Positions 55,751 through 64,000 of a stretch of DNA of 64,000 nt are shown in pieces. The stretch is from Thermoanaerobacterium sp. CMT5567-10 (GTDB lineage: Bacteria; Bacillota; Thermoanaerobacteria; Thermoanaerobacterales; Thermoanaerobacteraceae), in assembly GCF_030534315.2 (NCBI RefSeq), contig NZ_CP130558.2:1974501-2038500 (forward strand), in the 5' to 3' direction. Made by a program: the position numbers and the translations under genes. Position 1 is the first letter of the stretch. Each line of letters opens with the position of its first letter. Below the pieces are notes generated by a model. That model searched no databases and was not told where the DNA came from. It was given only the letters and a program-made list of their open reading frames with translations.

Positions 55751-57670
55751 TTATACCGATGTTATTAAAAGATTGATAAAATCTTCGTATGTTTTAGTTT
55801 TTAAAAGTGTTTGAAAATATTTTTTATTTGAAATTATTTCTGTTACAAAATCAAATATATCGCGAAAAAGGATCCGATCTTCCTCATTGATTGCAAGCAT
55901 AAAAACAACATTTACCTTATTTTGATTCCAATTGATTGGTGTTGGATGTATCGATACTGCTATGGCAGTTGAAAAAGCGCTCATTTCTAAAGGATGAGGT
56001 ATAGCGATATTTAAATATGCGCTAGGACTAATCCTTTCTCTTTCGTAAATCCTTTCTTGGAAAGATGAGTCTACATAACCGAATTTATTTAAGGCATTAG
56101 ACAAATAATTTATTGCATCTTCTTTATTCGAAAAGCCGGGATTATAGAAAAACAATTCCCTTTTAAATATAAATTTAAGCTTTTTCTCTAAAATGGTTCT
56201 TAATCTTGCTTTTTTGATTTTTTCAATTTCATTGGCAATAATACTCATATCTTTATTATCAAAATAATTTGATATGATGATCATTGGGACAGTAAGGCAG
56301 ATGTTAACATGTATTGTAGATATTACAAGGTCATAATCCGAAAAATTCTTTAACTCATCTGGAGTGGTAATGACTCCGGACAGTATTATGTCGTTCTCAA
56401 AGATTGCATGAATTTTTTTTACTAACTTGAGGTGAGTAGAGTAATAACGAGGGCAGAGTACGATTACCTTTACTTTATTTCTTAATGCTTTTTGTTCTTC
56501 TATTAAGACACCTACATGCAATGCTATATAGGCAATCTCATCTTCAGATATTGCGTAACCCGTTTCTTCTGTGATGATATTAGCGATAAAAACTGATACA
56601 TCGTAAATATATGGATAAGTGTTTTTAATTGACAGAAGTTGAGGATTTCTTAAATTGATATTGCTTTCCAAACGAACCAGCATGTTGCATAGATGTAAAG
56701 AAAAACGTATCACGAAATCTGGATTGTCTAAGTTGATATATAAAGCGTTTTTTACCTTATTTTGAATTAATTCCATTAGATTACATATTCTAGATCCGAT
56801 AATTTCGTTTAGCTGAGAATATTCCAATTTGGTGCTATTTTCATTGACAATACTGGTCATTAGAATTAGTGCTAGATTATAAAATTCATTGTTTGTAAAA
56901 TGAACAGGGAAATACTTTTTTAAATCATCACAGATCTCCCTTAATAACTTAGAAACAGGTTCGGTGATATGAGCATTGTTTGAGGAATCCAAAACTTCCG
57001 GTGTAGTAAGATTTTCCAGGGAACGCTGCATTGTGATTGCTAAGTGTAAAATAAAGTTTATCAATGAAAAGTCATTGATAAAATAGTGATTTGCTAAAAG
57101 CCTCTCAGTCACTACTTCCTTTATTACCTTTAAATCTAAGTTTTGGAAATATGTTTGAAGGAGATCTAAACTAATAAAGTTTTCTTTTATCTCATTATAG
57201 ATAAGATGTGATATCATCTTTTTTTTATTTTTTTCCAGTCCCTCAATATAGACACAATTATTTTTTGTTTTGAATACCAGATCAAAATTTTTTAATTCTG
57301 CCTTGATTTTTGATATCTCATTCATCAAAGTCACAGGGGAGATACACAGCTCGTCTGCTAATTCATCAAGGTTTTTTGTTTGTTGCTGAAGCAAGAGAAG
57401 TTTAAGTATATATGCTTGTCTGTTTTTTGAAGACTGGGGTATATCGTTATTTGTAAAATTATTCAATATATTAGCCAGACGTTCTTTATCTTGTATAGAG
57501 TAGCCTTTTCTGGATGAAAGGATCAAATTGGGATAATTTGTATTGATATTAGATATATAAGTCTTAACACTGCGAATTGAAAATTCTAAATTTTCTGCTA
57601 TGTTTAAAGCTGTAACGTAGCTTGTCTGATCTTTCAAATAGTTCAATATTTTAAGTTCTTTTTCTTGCAT
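55751..57670 (-). CDS. LicR/MtlR-type PRD transcriptional activator with EIIB and EIIA domains
   Basis: 639 aa. Two N-terminal HTH units (about 5-60 and 95-150: LDELADELCISPVTLMNEIS). PRD1 and PRD2 (about 180-400), with conserved His in ISEDEIAYIALHVGVLIE. An EIIB-Gat-like domain (VIVLCPRYYSTHLKLVKKI, with Cys) near 410. A C-terminal EIIA-Mtl-like domain with AIPHP. DNA-binding activator rather than RNA antiterminator, by domain order. Divergent from the second Lac/Cel PTS, which it should activate when dephosphorylated. Confidence 0.9.
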   Translation of the reverse strand: MQEKELKILNYLKDQTSYVTALNIAENLEFSIRSVKTYISNINTNYPNLILSSRKGYSIQDKERLANILNNFTNNDIPQSSKNRQAYILKLLLLQQQTKNLDELADELCISPVTLMNEISKIKAELKNFDLVFKTKNNCVYIEGLEKNKKKMISHLIYNEIKENFISLDLLQTYFQNLDLKVIKEVVTERLLANHYFINDFSLINFILHLAITMQRSLENLTTPEVLDSSNNAHITEPVSKLLREICDDLKKYFPVHFTNNEFYNLALILMTSIVNENSTKLEYSQLNEIIGSRICNLMELIQNKVKNALYINLDNPDFVIRFSLHLCNMLVRLESNINLRNPQLLSIKNTYPYIYDVSVFIANIITEETGYAISEDEIAYIALHVGVLIEEQKALRNKVKVIVLCPRYYSTHLKLVKKIHAIFENDIILSGVITTPDELKNFSDYDLVISTIHVNICLTVPMIIISNYFDNKDMSIIANEIEKIKKARLRTILEKKLKFIFKRELFFYNPGFSNKEDAINYLSNALNKFGYVDSSFQERIYERERISPSAYLNIAIPHPLEMSAFSTAIAVSIHPTPINWNQNKVNVVFMLAINEEDRILFRDIFDFVTEIISNKKYFQTLLKTKTYEDFINLLITSV

Positions 57671-57755
57671 AGGAGAGTCTCACCTCTTACATAATACTGT
57701 AATTATTACTTTTTTATATTATAGCATAGCAATTTTCAAAAATTTATATTATCAA

Positions 57756-57812
57756 TTGCACCGTAAAAGTGCAAAATCAAGAATAGAAATTTGATTGTCC
57801 AGCTAGTATAAT
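57756..57812 (+). promoter_or_regulatory. Promoter and inverted repeat for the second PTS operon
   Basis: TATAAT at 57807-57812 has no good -35, as expected of an activator-dependent promoter. TTGCAC-N7-GTGCAA (57756-57774) lies about 33-50 bases upstream of the -10, a fitting place for the divergently encoded LicR-type activator. Confidence 0.6.
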
Positions 57813-57869
57813 AAAATCACAGCGATGAGAGATGAGAACAAATGCAGATGGATGGAAGGAGAGATGTTT

Positions 57870-58172
57870 ATGGATGCAATAGCAAAAAGTATGGAAATTA
57901 TTGCAAACAGTGGTGAAGGTAAAAGCTTGGCAATGAAAGCAATCAAGCAAGCTCGTGTTGGCAAATATGAAGAAGCGGAGGCAGACTTAAAGCATGCAGA
58001 TGAGGCGATTATAAAGGCACATCAGGCCCACAGCGAATTGCTGTTCTATGATGCAGAACATCAGGATTTAAAAATTAATATGTTGTTGGTACATGCAGCA
58101 GATCATTTGACTGCAGCAGGTATTATAAAAGAATTGGCGGAAGAGATCATTTATTTGTATAAGACACGATAG
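57870..58172 (+). CDS. PTS lactose/cellobiose-family EIIA (second system)
   Basis: 100 aa. His in LLVHAADHLTAAG. ATG 57870 lies 8 bases after AAGGAG; earlier in-frame ATGs (57825, 57864) are badly spaced. First gene of the second PTS, opposite the LicR-type activator. Confidence 0.92.
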   Translation: MDAIAKSMEIIANSGEGKSLAMKAIKQARVGKYEEAEADLKHADEAIIKAHQAHSELLFYDAEHQDLKINMLLVHAADHLTAAGIIKELAEEIIYLYKTR

Positions 58173-58205
58173 TTAAGAAATCTATGTTATATTGGGTGGT
58201 GTGAT

Positions 58206-58514
58206 ATGTATAAAATTGCTTTGGTGTGTGAAAACGGTGCAAGTACTGGTATGGTAGTCAGAAAAATGAGAGAAGCCGCAAAAAAACGTGGGATAGAGGC
58301 AGAAATTCAAGCTTATCCATATACACAATTAGAAAATTTTATTGAAGAGGTAGATGCTATACTTTTAGGTCCACAGATCGCATACAAAAAGGACGTTATT
58401 GCAAAAACATTTTCAAAGTATGCGGATAAAATTGATGTTATAAAACCTATGGATTTCGGAATGATGAATGGCGAAAAAATTTTGGATGATGCTATTGCGA
58501 TTATTAAAAAATGA
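58206..58514 (+). CDS. PTS lactose/cellobiose-family EIIB (second system)
   Basis: 102 aa with active Cys8 in ALVCENGASTGMVVRKM. The C-terminal MNGEKILDDAI matches the first system's EIIB. Thirty-four bases after EIIA. A gap of 366 bases separates it from EIIC, unlike the first system. Confidence 0.93.
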   Translation: MYKIALVCENGASTGMVVRKMREAAKKRGIEAEIQAYPYTQLENFIEEVDAILLGPQIAYKKDVIAKTFSKYADKIDVIKPMDFGMMNGEKILDDAIAIIKK

Positions 58515-58880
58515 TTTTTTGCAGTACTTATAAGATTTGTTGAAATTTTATGACTGATTTCAGGAAATTTTTTTTAAATATATGATTGCTTACGATTTCA
58601 GTATTGACTATATGAAAATAAAAGTATGATGATGTATAGTTTTAGTCTATTGCCATTCCTAAACATCTTTTAAATGGAAATTTCCATCCATATTACAATT
58701 CTATTTTTAGTATATTAATAAGTGCTTAATGACAGAAGGTCAAATCATATTAATTATAGTTTCAGCTTTGTTTACATCTATACTATGTGTAGCTGCTAAT
58801 ATTAGTTTAACTGTACACATAAATCATGACGATGATGCTGGAGACTAGAAGATAAAAAATATATTTTAGGGGGAAAAAAG
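58515..58880. other. Gap between EIIB and EIIC of the second PTS
   Basis: 366 bases, unusual inside a PTS operon. AT-rich. The only notable content is a 39-codon frame at 58729-58848, listed separately. No terminator seen. Confidence 0.6.
58729..58848 (+). CDS. Possible 39-aa membrane peptide within the PTS operon
   Basis: ATG 58729 to TAG 58846-58848. MTEGQ, a hydrophobic stretch (IILIIVSALFTSILCVAANI), then a His/Asp-rich tail (HINHDDDAGD). No convincing Shine-Dalgarno. It lies 32 bases before EIIC. Composition favours a real membrane peptide, but no family is known to me. Confidence 0.35.
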   Translation: MTEGQIILIIVSALFTSILCVAANISLTVHINHDDDAGD

Positions 58881-60143
58881 ATGGATAGATTTATAGACGC
58901 ATTGCAAAAAAGGCTAATGCCTATAGCAAAAAAAATAAGCGACATTAAATTTTTAAGTGCATTAGGTGCTACATTTCAAATTTTATTGCCAGTTATTTTA
59001 CTTGGTTCATTTGCTTGCTTAGGAGCATTTTTAAATATCCCAGCATGGCAAAGTTTTGTTAAAAATACAGGGTTAGCAACTATATTTATGACAATTCAAT
59101 CTCTAACACTTAGTATAATTGCTTTGTATGTTGCTATTGTATTACCATATCAATATGCAACAAAATTGGGAATGAAACCTCTTTCCATAACGATTATTAG
59201 TTTTATGACATTTTTGTTAATTACTCCACATAAACTATATACTGATATTCCTACTCAATGGTTAGGATATCCAGGTTTATTTACTGCGATGCTTATAAGT
59301 GCTTTTACTGTAAGATTTACAAAATTGCTTCAAGATAAAAAGATTTATTTGCGTATGCCAGAAGGTGTTCCACCTATAGTAGAAGAATCTTTTGCAAGTT
59401 TAGTGCCCGCATTGTTTTCTGCACTTTTAGCAACGTTTATAGAAGCAGGATTAGCTAAGACAAGTTTTGGAAGCATTCATCAGATGATTTACTCACTAAT
59501 TCAAGTACCATTACAAGGAATTGGATTGTCATATCCAGCTTATCTTCTTGTCCAAATACTAAGTACTTTGTTTATGTTTTTTGGTATTCATGGCAATGCG
59601 GTTTTTAGCATCATTTCACCGTTGACATTAGCTGCATCTGCTGAAAATTTAAAGGCACTGTCATCTGGCTTACCTTTACCGAATATTATAACTGATTCAT
59701 TTTCTGTATTATGTCAACCTGGAGGCATTGGAGGCACATTTGGTCTTGCATTTTTAATGGCGTTTACTGCAAAGAGTAAGAGATTAAAAACACTTGGTAA
59801 AATGGCAATAATTCCTGCAATTTTTGGCATTAACGAGCCATTGTTATTTGGTATACCAATTTTATTAAATCCATTATTATTCATTCCTTATATTTTGAAT
59901 CCGATAATTTGTACAACAATTAGTTATCTTTCAATAGCACTTGGCGTTACCCCGAGATTATCCGGCGTTATAGTAAACTGGACTATGCCGCAGATTATTT
60001 CAGGTTTTCTTGCGCAAGGTGTGCCGACAGCAATTTTACAAATAGTATTGATTATTATAACAACTTTAATATGGATTCCGTTTTTTAAGATGGTAGATAG
60101 ACAAATTATGTTGGAAGAAACAGAAGAAACATTAGTAAAATAA
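58881..60143 (+). CDS. PTS lactose/cellobiose-family EIIC permease (second system)
   Basis: 420 aa, about ten helices. LPVILLGSFACLGAFL, FFGIHGNAVFS and FGINEPLLFGIPILLNP parallel the first system's EIIC. AGGGGG ahead of ATG 58881. A terminator follows. Confidence 0.94.
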   Translation: MDRFIDALQKRLMPIAKKISDIKFLSALGATFQILLPVILLGSFACLGAFLNIPAWQSFVKNTGLATIFMTIQSLTLSIIALYVAIVLPYQYATKLGMKPLSITIISFMTFLLITPHKLYTDIPTQWLGYPGLFTAMLISAFTVRFTKLLQDKKIYLRMPEGVPPIVEESFASLVPALFSALLATFIEAGLAKTSFGSIHQMIYSLIQVPLQGIGLSYPAYLLVQILSTLFMFFGIHGNAVFSIISPLTLAASAENLKALSSGLPLPNIITDSFSVLCQPGGIGGTFGLAFLMAFTAKSKRLKTLGKMAIIPAIFGINEPLLFGIPILLNPLLFIPYILNPIICTTISYLSIALGVTPRLSGVIVNWTMPQIISGFLAQGVPTAILQIVLIIITTLIWIPFFKMVDRQIMLEETEETLVK

Positions 60144-60157
60144 ATTAAGTTGTTTAT

Positions 60158-60192
60158 AAGAGGGGCGATAAAGCCATCTCTTCTTTTTATCA
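60158..60192 (+). terminator. Terminator of the second PTS operon
   Basis: AAGAG-GGGC, loop GATAAA, GCC-AT-CTCTT, then TCTTTTTAT. Confidence 0.6.
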
Positions 60193-60432
60193 GTACAACT
60201 CAATTATTAGGTAACTTTCATTTTGATAAGCAATTATGACTAGTTAATGGGATGTGCTAAAAGTCTGTATTGACATTATTCTGGAAAGAATAGAGAAAAC
60301 CACTGTAGATTTTGGCTATATGGACGAAAATGACGTATGAAATGGTAAATTAAAGAGTTTTAATGGAATATTTATTGATGATATAAAAAAGTAATCGTAT
60401 ATATGCGAAAACTTAAATTTAGGAGGAATATT
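60193..60432. other. Gap before the flavoenzyme gene
   Basis: 240 bases. A frame from about 60266 reads VCIDIILERIEKTTVDFGYM and continues past a stop to about 60390, so it may be decayed coding sequence of unknown type. A TTGACA at 60270-60275 has no matching -10. Confidence 0.35.
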
Positions 60433-63773
<3,341 letters not shown>

Positions 63774-63816
63774 ATTAATTTCTTAGGTTAATTAAAGAAA
63801 ATAATTGATATTCCAA

Positions 63817-63867
63817 TATAAAAAATGTTAGTGCTGAAGCTTTGTTTACGCGCTAACATTTTTTATA
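63817..63867 (+). terminator. Terminator after GH1 copy 2
   Basis: A 15-bp perfect stem TATAAAAAATGTTAG / CTAACATTTTTTATA. The rest of the window (63868-64000) holds only a short TTTTGCCTGCTAGCAAGGCAAA hairpin and AT-rich DNA. Confidence 0.85.
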
Positions 63868-64000
63868 TCATGATTTTGCCAGTGAGCATATTCTATGTAA
63901 TTTTGCCTGCTAGCAAGGCAAATAATAGTAGGGGCATGAATCAAAGCTAATATTTAAATTGTTTTAAAAAATATATAAAAAATTCATATAAAAATTTTAC

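Overview
The window is low-GC DNA from an anaerobic, sugar-fermenting Firmicute. The gene set (several beta-glucoside PTS loci, sigma-54/LevR control, LarA, NikMNQO, corrinoid reactivation, T-box control of DAHP synthase, many decayed IS elements and group II intron remnants) fits a thermophilic clostridial lineage such as Thermoanaerobacterium. That genus is an inference from gene style, not a proof. No rRNA, tRNA, CRISPR array or prophage was seen.

Layout. 1-3.0 kb: end of a beta-glucoside PTS operon (EIIA tail, a GH1 6-phospho-beta-glucosidase with no ordinary start codon, LicT antiterminator). 3.0-4.1 kb: IS remnants. 4.3-13.2 kb: a ROK-regulated sugar operon (ABC importer, three Gfo/Idh/MocA dehydrogenases, a GNAT protein). 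13.2-14.3 kb: a gutted group II intron sitting directly behind the operon terminator. 14.4-15.5 kb: an MFS transporter. 15.5-18.6 kb, minus strand: a nickel ECF-type importer (NikM, NikN, NikQ, NikO) and NikR, with a palindromic operator inside the promoter. Divergent from it is an 827-aa corrinoid-protein reactivase. 21.2-24.4 kb: an ABC-2 efflux operon with twin TetR operators. 24.5-30.1 kb: a class A beta-lactamase-like protein, a possible type I toxin-like small peptide gene, an IS1182-like element, and a CadA/ArsR metal-efflux pair. 30.2-33.8 kb: dinB, a MATE pump, a small membrane protein and trmL. 34-36.3 kb: two toxin-antitoxin modules (Phd-Doc; YefM-YoeB) among remnants and direct repeats. 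36.3-37.6 kb: DAHP synthase with its T-box leader. 37.8-44.5 kb: FAH-family protein, a beta-CASP MBL protein with a duplicated C-terminal module, LarA, a TetR regulator and oleate hydratase. 44.8-45.5 kb: a MntA antitoxin next to a HepT with an internal deletion.

45.7-63.8 kb is an aryl- or plant-glycoside island. A LevR activator with two textbook sigma-54 promoters drives a Lac/Cel-type PTS, followed by an alpha/beta hydrolase, an apiosidase-like (DUF4038) protein and a GH1 enzyme. A second Lac/Cel PTS has its own LicR-type activator, followed by an Old Yellow Enzyme/dienoyl-CoA-reductase-like flavoenzyme and a second GH1. The two GH1 genes share a 974-bp block that I read as identical, flanked by diverged ends, which is a gene-conversion signature. 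Together the genes could import phosphorylated glycosides, trim and hydrolyse them, and reduce unsaturated aglycones. This scheme is inference and is the most interesting candidate system here, along with the corrinoid-reactivase/NikR arrangement, the beta-CASP C-terminal duplication and the broken HepT-MntA pair.
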